DNA from: Alteribacillus persepolensis
GTDB lineage: Bacteria; Bacillota; Bacilli; Bacillales; Marinococcaceae
Assembly: GCF_900099605.1 (NCBI RefSeq)
Contig: NZ_FNDK01000002.1
Location: forward strand, 1-64,000
Reading direction: 5' to 3'
DNA length: 64,000 nt
Below, piece by piece: positions 14,639 to 24,484 of the stretch. The notes beneath the pieces are model-generated. The model searched no databases. It was not told where the DNA came from and was given only the letters and a program-made list of their open reading frames with translations. The first letter of the stretch is position 1. Each line of letters starts with the position of its first letter. The position numbers were made by a program, and so were the translations under genes.

Positions 14639-16045
14639 GTGATACGTTACATATTTCTATTGGCGATTGGTTTATATTTACTGTCAAATATCATACATCA
14701 TCCCGTTTTAGATGTTTTCGTTTCTATCGTTGCTTTATGTGCTGTCGTATGCAGCGTCTTTTTTGTTCGAAGCATTGTGCTGATGTTTGGACTGATATTT
14801 TTAAGTTCAGGCATTCTCTTGCTGTCTTTCAGCCACTCGGCTGTCACCAGCTATTTATTTGCTTTTGGCGAAATGCTTAATCTCTTAACACTATTTGCTT
14901 TAATTCCCATCCTGGCTTTGCCGATCAGGCTTGGAAACTATGCCGGCGAAGTGAAAGCAGTGATTCAGAAGAAAATAAAGAACTCGATGCAGCTGTACAT
15001 GATGTCATCAGGAATATCGTATTTTTTAAGTTCTTTTATGAACTTAGCTGCACTGCCAATGACATATTACTCGATTCGTCCGTCCATTGATGAGTATGCG
15101 GTATACAACAAAGAACGCTTCATGTCACGTTCGATTACACACGGATTTGCGATGCCTCTATTGTGGACACCTGTAACACCGATTGTAGGGATTGTGTTAG
15201 AAATGACAGGCGTGAACTACAGTAGCATTTTGCCTGTATTAATCCCATTAAGTGTGCTGGGACTGCTCGTTGATTGGCTGATTGTCCGTGTGCATACTAT
15301 CCCTTCTCAAGTAAGCCGAGAAGAATTTTCCGGGGTGGAAGCTGCAGAGTCATCCAAGCAGGAGATGGCTGCTGCAACAGAAGACACGGAAGACAAGTCT
15401 GTTTACCGTTTGTTTCATATTTTTCTTGCTATTATTCTCTTAAATATAACCATTTTGATTGTCGAACAATTTGCAGATGTCAGCTTTTTGTTTCTTATTA
15501 GTTTGTTAGTTATTCCGTTTTCTTTTATCTGGACATTGCTCATCAAAAAGCAGCGTGAGTATGTACACGCTTTAGGAAATCACTTCCAAACCCATGTGAC
15601 AAAAATGAAAGACCAGTTTTTTCTCTTTTTATCTGCTGGCTTCTTCATTTCTGCTTTAAATATTTCCGGAGCCGATCAAACGGTAAATCAATGGATCAGC
15701 AGCATTATTGATGTCATTGGTGTACACGCTTTTCTGGCTGTGCTGCCTTTCATTCCTGCAGGTTTGGCATTTATCGGCCTTCACCCTGCTGTTGCGTTTG
15801 TGTTAATTGTAGAGGCCGTTAATCCGCACGTCCTTGGCTTATCGCCGCTGGTCTTGACGATTGCCATGCTCGGAAGTGCCGTTCCGGCATTTTTGATGGG
15901 CCCCTACAATGCGACACTTGGAGTAATGTCCAATATTATTGATCAAAGCCCTTTCAAAATATCGAATTGGAATATTCCGTTCAGCCTTACCTACATGGTG
16001 ATTCTGATTGTTTTCTTGCAAGCAGCACAATATATTTTTTCCTAG
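14639..16045 (+). CDS. polytopic permease, unrecognised family
   Basis: A 468-residue membrane protein with about 12 hydrophobic segments and a charged loop near residues 215-250. A Met/Pro-rich conserved-looking stretch (SFMNLAALPMTYYSIRPS) lies in the first half, with a counterpart near the end (GPYNATLGVMSNIID). This resembles the inverted-repeat plan of carboxylate carriers of the ion-transporter superfamily, but I cannot name a family. GTG at 14639 is chosen because a GGGGG run lies 8 nt upstream; ATG 14624 would give five extra residues and has no ribosome-binding site. The degenerate operator upstream puts it at the right-hand end of the GTAT-N5-ATAC regulon. Confidence 0.68.
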   Translation: MIRYIFLLAIGLYLLSNIIHHPVLDVFVSIVALCAVVCSVFFVRSIVLMFGLIFLSSGILLLSFSHSAVTSYLFAFGEMLNLLTLFALIPILALPIRLGNYAGEVKAVIQKKIKNSMQLYMMSSGISYFLSSFMNLAALPMTYYSIRPSIDEYAVYNKERFMSRSITHGFAMPLLWTPVTPIVGIVLEMTGVNYSSILPVLIPLSVLGLLVDWLIVRVHTIPSQVSREEFSGVEAAESSKQEMAAATEDTEDKSVYRLFHIFLAIILLNITILIVEQFADVSFLFLISLLVIPFSFIWTLLIKKQREYVHALGNHFQTHVTKMKDQFFLFLSAGFFISALNISGADQTVNQWISSIIDVIGVHAFLAVLPFIPAGLAFIGLHPAVAFVLIVEAVNPHVLGLSPLVLTIAMLGSAVPAFLMGPYNATLGVMSNIIDQSPFKISNWNIPFSLTYMVILIVFLQAAQYIFS

Positions 16046-16047
16046 AA

Positions 16048-16080
16048 AAGCAGCTCTTTTTAAAGGGCTGCTTCATTTTT
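16048..16080 (+). terminator. Rho-independent terminator ending the regulon
   Basis: AAGCAGC, loop, GCTGCTT, then CATTTTTT. Confidence 0.7.
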
Positions 16081-16142
16081 TAGGCTCTACAACGTTTGTT
16101 GAGGTTATCATATTCTTCAGACTGGCAATGTTTTCGCTGTCT

Positions 16143-16412
16143 TTAAGGAATGATCGTTTCTTTTTTTAATTCTTCCCGGTACGTGTCATATTGTGTATGG
16201 GCCTTTCCGTTATACCAGCCTTTTTTATACCCATTTTCAAAAGCCGCATCAGCGGTAAGTTCTTCTACTTCCTGCACCGCATCCACCACGTCATCAAGCA
16301 GGCTGATATCAATATCGTGTTCAATCAGTTTGTTGGCTAGGATTTCAAACGATTGCGCGAACGTTTCCCTTTTTTCCGCAAATAGAATATGCTTGGCTGC
16401 TGAGTAAGTCAT
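16143..16412 (-). CDS. small hypothetical protein
   Basis: An 89-residue soluble, mostly helical, acidic protein that I do not recognise (ILANKLIEHDIDISLLDDVV, then GYKKGWYNGKAHTQYDTY). A strong ribosome-binding site (AGGAGGTGGACAGCTT) supports ATG 16412-16410. It lies alone between two catabolic blocks on the opposite strand and is probably unrelated to them. Confidence 0.65.
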   Translation of the reverse strand: MTYSAAKHILFAEKRETFAQSFEILANKLIEHDIDISLLDDVVDAVQEVEELTADAAFENGYKKGWYNGKAHTQYDTYREELKKETIIP

Positions 16413-16727
16413 AAGCTGTCCACCTCCTGTGAATCTTTGAATCTGTTATTTTTATCATAGACGTGAACGAAGAGGTTTATACGTATCGGAATCAAAGTCC
16501 AAGCTTTTGTTTTTACAGCAGTGTTTTATCAGTAGATGCAGCGGTATAAGAGTTACATGTGGATAAGCACCTCCTATAACATGTTCTAAAACATAACAAC
16601 ATTATATTTTGTTGTAATTTTAAAAAAATATTGAAAACTAAAAGAGGCAGTGATTTAATATAGATAGAGTAATCACACATCTGATGATTAATAAGTGAAC
16701 GAAAGTAACGAGGAAGAAGGATGGTGA
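16413..16727. other. intergenic region with promoter of the FadR-like gene
   Basis: AT-rich divergent region. A good plus-strand promoter, TTGAAA (16631-16636), 17 bp, TTTAAT (16654-16659), serves the regulator at 16728. No GTAT-N5-ATAC site is present, so the first regulon stops before this point. Nothing else is supported. Confidence 0.55.
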
Positions 16728-17417
16728 GTGGTGGCAATAGAAAAGATTGTAACGAAAAAGGTGTCTGTGTTAGTAGCTGAACAGATTGAAGAAATGATTA
16801 AAAACCAAACATTGAAGCCTGGCGACAAACTTCCCTCGATTCGTGAACTATGTGAACAGCTGGATGTGGGAAGGTCCGCTGTACGAGATGCACTGTTAAC
16901 ATTAAATGGCAAAGGCGCAGTGCATATGAAACAAGGGGAGGGTGCTTTCATATGTGAGTTTGATTCGAAGAATTTGTTTAATCAGACGGCTATCTCTGCG
17001 GAAAAACGGCATATGAAAGAGCTTTTTCAAGTAAGAAAAATCTTGGAAACAGGAGCGGCTGCAGCGGCGGCGAAAGATTGCACCGGTGAAGATATACAGG
17101 CGTTAGAGATATTACTTACCGATTCCTTGCGAGAGTGGGGAGCCGATTATAAGTTTCATTTAAAAATAGCAAAAATGACAGGAAATCCGATCTTAGTTCA
17201 GTTAATGGAGTTCATTTCGGCTACGATGACGCAGGCGATGAAAGACTTTCATGTGCAAATTAGCGAAAACGGCGAAGAACTGCATCGCATTATGGAACAG
17301 CATGTTCGCATTTTTGAAGCCATTCAGGCAGCTGACCCAAACCAAGCCAAGCGGGCAATGATGGAACACTTGCATCATGTGGAGAAGCTGCTGCTGGAGA
17401 AAACATCACAGAAATAA
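16728..17417 (+). CDS. GntR/FadR-family regulator of the glycolate oxidase operon
   Basis: A 229-residue FadR-subfamily protein. The winged helix covers residues about 8-72 (QTLKPGDKLPSIRELCEQL, then VGRSAVRDALLTLNGKG). An FCD effector domain follows, with histidines at DYKFHLKIAKM and MEQHVRIFEAI. Its plan matches LldR/GlcC-type regulators of lactate and glycolate genes. GTG 16728 and GTG 16731 both fit the AAGAAGG ribosome-binding site. It is 68 bp upstream of glcEFD in the same direction, so it most likely controls that operon in response to a 2-hydroxy acid. Confidence 0.85.
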   Translation: MVAIEKIVTKKVSVLVAEQIEEMIKNQTLKPGDKLPSIRELCEQLDVGRSAVRDALLTLNGKGAVHMKQGEGAFICEFDSKNLFNQTAISAEKRHMKELFQVRKILETGAAAAAAKDCTGEDIQALEILLTDSLREWGADYKFHLKIAKMTGNPILVQLMEFISATMTQAMKDFHVQISENGEELHRIMEQHVRIFEAIQAADPNQAKRAMMEHLHHVEKLLLEKTSQK

Positions 17418-17446
17418 CTCTTTTTTTCGACAATTTTAGAAACTGC

Positions 17447-17463
17447 GTTGCTTTATGAGCAAC
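17447..17463 (+). promoter_or_regulatory. short inverted repeat before glcE
   Basis: GTTGCT, 5 bp, AGCAAC, placed 22 bp upstream of the glcE start and just before its ribosome-binding site. It may be an operator or a small 5'-UTR hairpin; there is no T-run, so it is not a terminator. Confidence 0.3.
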
Positions 17464-17485
17464 AAAAGGAGGGGGAGCAGTAAAT

Positions 17486-18811
17486 ATGGGAACTTCCGAT
17501 GTGTTACAGCAAGTAAGCAGTTTAGTAAAAGATTCGGCGGTAGAGGAGAATACGTCGCTTGATTACTGGTATGGAAATGATGGAAAGATGAAAGTTTTTC
17601 CACGATCTGAAGACGACATACGAGCACTGCTTCAAAGAGCCAATGACAACCGCCATACGGTGGCCATTGCGGGGAATGGAAGCAAACGAGGGTTCGGAGG
17701 AAAAGAAGCTGCAGCTGATATCCTTTTATCTCTATCTTCGTATAAAGGAATCATCGAACATACTGTCGGGGATATGACCATTATTGTGAAAGCTGGCACG
17801 TTACTTCGCGAACTGCAGGATTATTTGAGAGAATACCGCCAGCAGATTCCCCTGGATCCAGCGCATCCGGAATCAGCAACCATTGGCGGTGTTATTGCAG
17901 CCAATGACAGCGGCCCAAAGCGGCTGGGTTATGGTTCGGCAAGAGACCACGTTATTGGTTTGAAGGTGGCTTATGCCAATGGCGACTTGATACGAACAGG
18001 CGGGAAAGTCGTGAAAAACGTTGCTGGGTACGACATGAACAAACTATTTGTCGGGTCGATGGGAACGCTTGGAGTGATAACCGAAGCAGCGTTAAAGCTA
18101 AGGCCGCTTCCAAAATATGAAAGCGTGCTGTTTGTTCCATTTGAGGAAGCAAACCAACATGCAATACGTGAATTTGCTGTAGAGATTCTTGATTCCATGG
18201 TGGAGCCAGTTTCGTTGGAACTGTTTAATCCTCGTCTGTCCGAGAAATTGTTAGGGCACAGACGGTATACGCTTGCGATCGCATTGGAAGATGTGGAAAC
18301 ATCTGTTCATTACCAAGAGGAAAAAATAGGAGAAATGGCAGAGAGGGTATCATCGCTTACGGTATTTTCCGAAGATGATGCGAAACAATTTTGGAAGCGT
18401 TTTTATAGTGCTTTTCCAAACAGCGGCGCGGTACCAAAGGAACATGCTACTGATGCTGTTGTAAAAGTTGGTGTTAAAAATTTGGATGTGCTTTCTGTAT
18501 TAAACGAATGCGCCATGCTTGAAGACGCCCATAATGTATCGATATGTGCTCATGGCGGATTAGGTCATGGGCTATGTCAGATACATGTGGCCGGAGCGCA
18601 GGAGGATGTGCTGGCCGCTATTTCTTCGATACGTAAAACGGCTGTGCATCTGCAAGGTTACGCAGTTGTCAAACACTTACCGTTAGCACTTCGCCAGATG
18701 ATCGATATTTGGGGAGAGAAGCCTTCCTACTTCTTTTTGCTAGAAGGTATTAAAAAGAAAATGGACCCTTTTTCTACGCTGAATCCGAAACGTTTTATAG
18801 GAGGGTTATAG
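17486..18811 (+). CDS. glcE: glycolate oxidase FAD-binding subunit GlcE
   Basis: A 441-residue protein with the PCMH-type FAD-binding domain in its first half: GNGSKRGFGG, PESATIGGVIAANDSGPKRL, and GKVVKNVAGYDMNKLFVGS. The C-terminal half is the shorter oxidase-type cap. Together with GlcF and GlcD it forms the membrane-associated three-subunit glycolate oxidase, which turns glycolate (and other short 2-hydroxy acids) into the 2-oxo acid with quinone as acceptor. The stop is 2 bp before glcF. The order glcE-glcF-glcD differs from the E. coli order but all three parts are intact. Confidence 0.88.
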   Translation: MGTSDVLQQVSSLVKDSAVEENTSLDYWYGNDGKMKVFPRSEDDIRALLQRANDNRHTVAIAGNGSKRGFGGKEAAADILLSLSSYKGIIEHTVGDMTIIVKAGTLLRELQDYLREYRQQIPLDPAHPESATIGGVIAANDSGPKRLGYGSARDHVIGLKVAYANGDLIRTGGKVVKNVAGYDMNKLFVGSMGTLGVITEAALKLRPLPKYESVLFVPFEEANQHAIREFAVEILDSMVEPVSLELFNPRLSEKLLGHRRYTLAIALEDVETSVHYQEEKIGEMAERVSSLTVFSEDDAKQFWKRFYSAFPNSGAVPKEHATDAVVKVGVKNLDVLSVLNECAMLEDAHNVSICAHGGLGHGLCQIHVAGAQEDVLAAISSIRKTAVHLQGYAVVKHLPLALRQMIDIWGEKPSYFFLLEGIKKKMDPFSTLNPKRFIGGL

Positions 18812-18812
18812 A

Positions 18813-20171
18813 ATGAGTGTAAAAGAAAACGTTGTGCAAGAGCCGCCGTGTACAAATCAAAGCTTAAGCAATTATCTATGGAAAGAAAAGCCGGATGAAA
18901 ACAAGTGGGCAGACTGCGTGCATTGCGGCATGTGCCTTGAGTCTTGTCCAACCTATGAAGTGACAGGACAAGAGCAGCATTCCCCGCGCGGGCGTGTTCA
19001 TCTAATAAAGTCGGTGGCCGAAGGAAAACTTGAAGTGAACGAACAATTTATGGACCCAGTGTTTGCCTGCTTGGATTGCAAAGCTTGCACAACGGCTTGT
19101 CCAGCGGATGTTGATGTTGGCGGACTCATTGAAGAAGCAAGGGGACAAGTGCGCCAAGCGCTGCCGCTCACTGGCTGGCGGAAAATGGTGAGCAGCTTCT
19201 TTTTAAAAGGGATATTTCCACATCCATCCAGGATTCAGACAGCAGGACAGTTGTTAAAAGTCTATCAAAAAAGCGGCGTGCAGTCTGTTGTAAGAAAAAC
19301 GGGCGTATTACATGTCCTGCCGGACCATCTGAAAACGATGGAAAGCGTGATGCCAAAAATAAAGCAGCCCGTGCGAAAAAAATATAAGCACGAAGAGGTA
19401 ATCAAGGCAAAAGACAAAACAAAACAAGAGGTCGCATTTTTAACCGGATGTGTGATGGATGTGATGTTTAGTGATATTAACGAAGCCACCGTAAACGTAC
19501 TGACGAGAAACGGAAACGATGTGGCTATTCCAAAACAGCAGACTTGCTGCGGAGCACTGCACGTTCATGCTGGGGACCGGGATATGGGAAGGAAGCTGGC
19601 TAAACAGAATATTGAAGCGTTTGAACATGCGGATACCGTTATTACAAATGCGGCTGGCTGTGGCTGCATGTTAGCAGAATATCCTGAATTGTTTCGAGAA
19701 GAAGATACAGAATGGAGAGAGCGGGCCGAAGATTTTGCAAAGAAAGTCGTAGACGTATCTAAATACTTGCACGACACCGGCTATGAAAAGCCGGAAGCAA
19801 AACTAAACACTACATTGACGTATCATGATGCCTGCCATCTTGCTCACGGGCAAGGTGTACGGCAAGAGCCGCGTGATGTGTTACTGGATATACCAGGTGT
19901 CAAGATGGTTCCGATGGCCAATGCAGACCGCTGCTGCGGCAGTGCGGGAATCTATAATATTACCAATCCAGACATGGCAGGGGACGTACTAGAAAGCAAA
20001 ATCGAAAATGTTCCTGAGGAAGCAGAAATGATTTCAATGGGAAACCCAGGCTGTATGCTGCAAATGGCGATGGGAGTAGAAAAGCATGGAAGAAATCAAC
20101 AAATCGTTCATACGGTGCAGCTTTTAGACTGGGCCTATCAAAAAGAAGATCAAGAAAGGGGGAGGAAATAG
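18813..20171 (+). CDS. glcF: glycolate oxidase iron-sulfur subunit GlcF
   Basis: A 452-residue electron-transfer subunit. Two [4Fe-4S] sites lie near the N-terminus (CVHCGMCLESCPTYE and CLDCKACTTACPADVD). Two CCG domains follow (TCCGALHVHAGD and RCCGSAGIYN), as in heterodisulfide reductase subunit B-like proteins. It carries electrons from the flavin subunits to the quinone pool. The start ATG lies 2 bp after the glcE stop, and the gene abuts glcD with no gap, indicating tight co-translation. Confidence 0.9.
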   Translation: MSVKENVVQEPPCTNQSLSNYLWKEKPDENKWADCVHCGMCLESCPTYEVTGQEQHSPRGRVHLIKSVAEGKLEVNEQFMDPVFACLDCKACTTACPADVDVGGLIEEARGQVRQALPLTGWRKMVSSFFLKGIFPHPSRIQTAGQLLKVYQKSGVQSVVRKTGVLHVLPDHLKTMESVMPKIKQPVRKKYKHEEVIKAKDKTKQEVAFLTGCVMDVMFSDINEATVNVLTRNGNDVAIPKQQTCCGALHVHAGDRDMGRKLAKQNIEAFEHADTVITNAAGCGCMLAEYPELFREEDTEWRERAEDFAKKVVDVSKYLHDTGYEKPEAKLNTTLTYHDACHLAHGQGVRQEPRDVLLDIPGVKMVPMANADRCCGSAGIYNITNPDMAGDVLESKIENVPEEAEMISMGNPGCMLQMAMGVEKHGRNQQIVHTVQLLDWAYQKEDQERGRK

Positions 20172-21632
20172 TTGTTTCGTCGCAAAAAAGCATTAAAAAC
20201 GGAAGATACACATATTAAACAATTAGCAGACATTGTTGGCCCAAAAGAGGTGTTGTTTCATAAAGAAGATCTCATTTCCTATGAATCGGACGGATTTACA
20301 ATCCACAGCCACATGCCAAAAGCAGTGGTTTTTCCAAAAAATACAGAAGAAGTCGCAGCAGTTGTTAAATACTGCGCAGATCATGATTTGCCGTTTCTGG
20401 CAAGAGGAGCTGGTACGGGGTTAAGCGGCGGAGCCATACCGCTTAACGGAGAAGTAATTATTAGTCTTGTGAAGATGAAGCGGCTGCTGCATGTCGACCT
20501 GGAAAACAGACAGGCGGTCGTGGAACCAGGTTATGTGAACTTAAAGTTAACCCACTCTATATCAGACAAGGGTTATTATTATGCACCGGATCCTTCTAGT
20601 CAATACTGCTGTACAATCGGAGGGAATGTAGCAGAGAATGCAGGCGGTGCTCATTGTTTGAAATACGGAGTTACTACCAATCATATCTTAGGACTAGAAG
20701 TTGTTACGCCAGCTGGCGATATTATAGAAATTGGCCGGGAAGGCATTGCAGATGTACCTGGATATGATTTGCTGGGCCTGATCACAGGCTCAGAAGGAAC
20801 GCTAGGCATTGTGACGAAAATAACAGTACGTATTTTAAAAAATCCAGAAGAAAAACAAACCGTACTAGCCTATTTTGACCGCGTGGAAGATGGAAGTCGG
20901 GCGGTATCTGATATCGTTTCCCGGGGGATTGTCCCCGCAGCGCTTGAGATGATGGATAAAATCGCGATAGAAGGGGTGGAAGCGGCAGCATTTCCTGTTG
21001 GCCATCCAAAAGATATTGAAGCACTGCTGCTCATAGAAGTCGACGGTATTTCTGCAGGTATTGAAGAGCAGATTGATGATATTTTAGACGTTTGCAAGAA
21101 ACGCAATGTCCGTTCAGTCAAAGTAGCTCAAGATGAAAAAGAAAGAGCAAAATGGTGGGCAAACCGGAAAACAGGCTTTGGGGCGATGGGAGCGATTTCG
21201 CCTGATTATCTCGTACAAGACGGTGTTATTCCTCGCAGTACTCTGCCGCAAGTGCTGCAGAAAATAAATGAAGTCAGTCAAGAAACGGGACTGCGCATTG
21301 CGAATATTTTTCATGCTGGTGATGGTAACTTGCATCCGCTCATTTTGTTTGATGCAAGAGTTCCAGGAGAGACTGAAAAAGCATTGGAAGCAGGCAGCAA
21401 GTGTTTGCAGGCCTGTGCAGATGCGGGAGGGTCTATCACCGGGGAGCACGGTGTAGGTATTGAAAAACGGGAAGAAATGCGATTTGTGTTTACAGACCAA
21501 GAAATACAAGCACAAACCGATGTGCGGGAAGTATTTAATCCACACTATTTATTAAACGCAGGCAAGCTGTTTCCCTCATCAGGACGCTGTGCCGAGATTA
21601 AAGCCGAACAAAAAAAGGCAGCATCAGAATAA
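20172..21632 (+). CDS. glcD: glycolate oxidase catalytic subunit GlcD
   Basis: A 486-residue FAD-linked oxidase. The PCMH FAD-binding domain shows ARGAGTGLSGGAIPL, then YCCTIGGNVAENAGGAHCLK and GLITGSEGTLGIVTK. The C-terminal cap carries the conserved FHAGDGNLHPLI and GEHGVGIEKRE motifs of the D-lactate/glycolate dehydrogenase family. The TTG start directly follows the glcF stop and is preceded by GGGGGAGGAAA. The substrate may be glycolate, D-lactate or a larger 2-hydroxy acid. Confidence 0.9.
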   Translation: MFRRKKALKTEDTHIKQLADIVGPKEVLFHKEDLISYESDGFTIHSHMPKAVVFPKNTEEVAAVVKYCADHDLPFLARGAGTGLSGGAIPLNGEVIISLVKMKRLLHVDLENRQAVVEPGYVNLKLTHSISDKGYYYAPDPSSQYCCTIGGNVAENAGGAHCLKYGVTTNHILGLEVVTPAGDIIEIGREGIADVPGYDLLGLITGSEGTLGIVTKITVRILKNPEEKQTVLAYFDRVEDGSRAVSDIVSRGIVPAALEMMDKIAIEGVEAAAFPVGHPKDIEALLLIEVDGISAGIEEQIDDILDVCKKRNVRSVKVAQDEKERAKWWANRKTGFGAMGAISPDYLVQDGVIPRSTLPQVLQKINEVSQETGLRIANIFHAGDGNLHPLILFDARVPGETEKALEAGSKCLQACADAGGSITGEHGVGIEKREEMRFVFTDQEIQAQTDVREVFNPHYLLNAGKLFPSSGRCAEIKAEQKKAASE

Positions 21633-21660
21633 GAGAAGATAAATAGAAAGGAATGAGGAC

Positions 21661-22440
21661 ATGAAGTTTGTTAGGTTTGCTGAACAATCTGCTGTTTGTC
21701 AAGGGGTTATAAAGGACAATACAGTAGAAGAAATCACAGGTGATATGTTTACAGACTGGACATACACTGGACGCAGGTTTCTAGTCGATGACATCAAGCT
21801 GCTTGCACCGCTTGAACCAAAACAAATTATCGGTATTGGCGCGAACTTTGTGAAACACCCTCAAGAGCGTCCGGAGACGCTGCCGCAAATTCCTGTATTT
21901 TTCTTTAAACCTGTTTCCTCTGTCATTGGACCGGACGAGGAGATTGTGATACCTGCTGGCATCGAGGAAGTGAAATTCGAATCGGAACTTGCTGTTGTCA
22001 TTGGCAAAGAGACGAAAAACATTTCAAAAGATGACGTATTGGATCACGTGTTTGGCTGCACAGTTGGAAACGATGTAACTGCTCCTCAGTATCTTCATGA
22101 AGACGGTCATTGGATGGTAGGGAAATCATTTGATACCTTCACACCGCTTGGGCCGTGTATAGAGACTGATATGAATCCGCTGGCGGTTTCGGTGGAAGCA
22201 AAACTTGACGGAGATGAAAAGCAAAACAGTTCTGTTGACTGCATGATTGTACCAATTCAAGAGATGATTGCTTACCTATCTCACGTGATGACATTGCAAA
22301 AAGGAGATGTGATTTTAACAGGAAGCCCGCTCGGGGCCGAAATGACGCGTGCAGGCAGTACGATTGAATGTGAAATCAAAGATATTGGCGTATTAAAAAA
22401 CCGTTTTGTAAAAGCGAAACAAGGCGCAGCTTCGATGTAA
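21661..22440 (+). CDS. fumarylacetoacetate hydrolase (FAH)-family protein
   Basis: A 259-residue member of the FAH fold family, which hydrolyses or decarboxylates 2,4-dioxo acids or hydrates 2-hydroxy-dienoates with a divalent metal. The metal ligands are visible as Glu-x-Glu in FESELAVVIG and Asp in VGNDVTA; GKSFDTFTPLGP and LTGSPLG are other family marks. The gene is 28 bp after glcD and probably in its operon. Some glycolate operons include FAH-type hydrolases, but the product is not predictable from the sequence; 2-oxo-acid hydrolysis is the general expectation. Confidence 0.82.
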   Translation: MKFVRFAEQSAVCQGVIKDNTVEEITGDMFTDWTYTGRRFLVDDIKLLAPLEPKQIIGIGANFVKHPQERPETLPQIPVFFFKPVSSVIGPDEEIVIPAGIEEVKFESELAVVIGKETKNISKDDVLDHVFGCTVGNDVTAPQYLHEDGHWMVGKSFDTFTPLGPCIETDMNPLAVSVEAKLDGDEKQNSSVDCMIVPIQEMIAYLSHVMTLQKGDVILTGSPLGAEMTRAGSTIECEIKDIGVLKNRFVKAKQGAASM

Positions 22441-22596
22441 TGCTGTCCCCTTTTTTAGCAGTACCCCTTGTGACAGTTTTGTTTGATTTTGCTATCAAAT
22501 AATCCATCAGGACACACCGCCTCAACGTTCTGTTCTGGTGGGTTATTTCAAATAAAATAAACAAAATATTTTGAAAAAAGGAAAGAGGGGTAGAAA

Positions 22597-24378
22597 ATGA
22601 GCACCGGGTTATTGGCGTTTTTATCATTGTTACCTATTATTGTCGTCGCCATCTTTCTCGTTGGGTTTCGCTGGCCTGCTAGTAAAGCTATGCCAATTTC
22701 TTTTGTCGTGGCCGTTGTCTTGGCATTGTTTGTATGGGGGGTGCCAGGAGACATCGTAGCCGCGGCATCGGTTAATGGTCTGGTTACCGCGATATCGTTG
22801 CTGTATATCATTTTTGGGGCCATCCTGCTGTTGAATACGCTGCAAGAAAGCGGCGGGCTGAAGACGATCCGGCAGGGGTTTACCGATATTTCCCCGGACC
22901 GGCGTGTACAAGTTATTATTATTGCATGGTTGTTTGGTTCCTTTATTGAAGGGTCGGCTGGATTTGGGACACCGGCAGCTGTTGCCGTACCTTTGTTGGT
23001 CGGTCTGGGTTTTCCCGCCATGGCAGCAGTTGTAGCGGGGATGGTTATACAAAGTACACCGGTGTCGTTCGGAGCGGCAGGGACTCCAATGCTTGTTGGT
23101 GTACAAGAAGGACTGGCAGCTGATGCTTCGATTACGAATGATTTCTTGGCTCTTACGTATGACATTGCAGGAAAAGTCGCGATTCTGCATGCTGTGGCAG
23201 GTTTTCTCATTCCGCTTTTTATGGTTGCTCTCATGACGGGGTTTTTTGGTAAAAATAAATCATTTGCTGAAGGATTGAAAATATGGAAATTTGCACTATT
23301 TGCTTCGGTGGCAATGACTATACCATATGTTATTGTTGCGAATTTCCTTGGCCCGGAATTTCCTGCGATGATTGGAGGGTTAATTGGGCTTGCGATTGTT
23401 GTTCCTGCAGCGAAAAAAGGGTTTTTAATGCCGGCTGAGCAGGACGTGTGGGACTTTGACGACAAATCCAAATGGAACCCTGAATGGATTGGCTCGATTG
23501 AAATTAAAGATATCGCTCATAAAAGCGGCAATATGAGCATGATTCGTGCATGGACGCCGTATGTATTAATTGGTGTTATTCTAGTCATTACAAGACTTCC
23601 TGTTTTTCCATTTAAAGAATGGATGAATGCTTGGACATTAGGGATGAACAATGTGTTTGGAACAGAGGTTTCTGCAGGGTTTGAGCCGCTGTTTTCTCCT
23701 GGTACGGTATTTATTGTTGTTTCTCTTATCACTTATTTTCTTCACGGCATGAATGGAACATCTTACAAGAAAGCCTGGTCTCATTCTGCCAAAACGATGA
23801 TTGCAGCTTCTGCTGCATTAATATTTACAGTGCCGATGGTTCAAGTCTTTTTGAATTCAGGAGGCGGTACAGCTGGTTTTGAAAGCATGCCGGTTGAATT
23901 AGCCGGTGCGGTGGCTGCAGCAGCTGGTGAATTCTGGCCGTTATTTGGAACCTTTATTGGCGGTATGGGCGCATTCATTGCGGGGAGTAATACCGTTAGT
24001 AATATGATGTTTTCGTTGTTTCAGTTTGATGTAGGAACGCGCATTGGCGTAGATTCTACCTGGATTGTCGCGCTGCAGGCTGTCGGTGGAGCGGCAGGAA
24101 ACATGATCTGTGTGCACAATGTTGTAGCAGCATGCGCAGTAGTTGGGCTTGTCGGAAAAGAAGGAGCAATCATTCGAAAAACAATATTCCCATTCCTGTA
24201 CTACGCTTTATTAACAGGGGCGTTAGGCTATTCGATCGTATGGTTTGGCGACAAAGGATTGTTTAACTTAGGGACATTCATTGTTGCTGCTATCGGCCTT
24301 ATGGTATTCTACCTCATTTTGACAAACAACAAGCGGGTTCCAACGGACTTAAAACAAGACAAGACGGCAGGGATGTAG
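22597..24378 (+). CDS. lctP: L-lactate/glycolate permease, LctP family
   Basis: A 593-residue membrane protein with about 14 segments, the full length of LctP/GlcA permeases. Typical blocks are [54 protein letters not shown] and [16 protein letters not shown]. It imports lactate or glycolate with protons. The ATG follows GAAAGAGGGG. It is 156 bp downstream of the FAH gene, so it may share the operon or have its own promoter; with GlcEFD it makes an uptake-and-oxidation unit for 2-hydroxy acids. Confidence 0.92.
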   Translation: MSTGLLAFLSLLPIIVVAIFLVGFRWPASKAMPISFVVAVVLALFVWGVPGDIVAAASVNGLVTAISLLYIIFGAILLLNTLQESGGLKTIRQGFTDISPDRRVQVIIIAWLFGSFIEGSAGFGTPAAVAVPLLVGLGFPAMAAVVAGMVIQSTPVSFGAAGTPMLVGVQEGLAADASITNDFLALTYDIAGKVAILHAVAGFLIPLFMVALMTGFFGKNKSFAEGLKIWKFALFASVAMTIPYVIVANFLGPEFPAMIGGLIGLAIVVPAAKKGFLMPAEQDVWDFDDKSKWNPEWIGSIEIKDIAHKSGNMSMIRAWTPYVLIGVILVITRLPVFPFKEWMNAWTLGMNNVFGTEVSAGFEPLFSPGTVFIVVSLITYFLHGMNGTSYKKAWSHSAKTMIAASAALIFTVPMVQVFLNSGGGTAGFESMPVELAGAVAAAAGEFWPLFGTFIGGMGAFIAGSNTVSNMMFSLFQFDVGTRIGVDSTWIVALQAVGGAAGNMICVHNVVAACAVVGLVGKEGAIIRKTIFPFLYYALLTGALGYSIVWFGDKGLFNLGTFIVAAIGLMVFYLILTNNKRVPTDLKQDKTAGM

Positions 24379-24383
24379 TAAAC

Positions 24384-24424
24384 GAAGCACAAGTTTCCTG
24401 AAGATGGAGCTTGTGCTTCTTTGC
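24384..24424 (+). terminator. Rho-independent terminator after lctP
   Basis: GAAGCACAAG, 16-nt loop, CTTGTGCTTC then TTTGC. The stem is strong although the T-run is short. Confidence 0.65.
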
Positions 24425-24484
24425 AGCTACTATCTGGTGTAATGCAGGATAAAAACCGTGCTTTTTCAAGTGTTGTACCTTTTA

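Noticed and set aside
15100-15116. GGTATACAACAAAG, resembling the regulon operator
   Set aside because: It lies within the coding sequence of the 14639-16045 permease and lacks the second half-site.
22630-23471. Long minus-strand open frames opposite lctP
   Set aside because: These are compositional shadows of the GC-rich, glycine/alanine-rich permease gene; no start signals are present.
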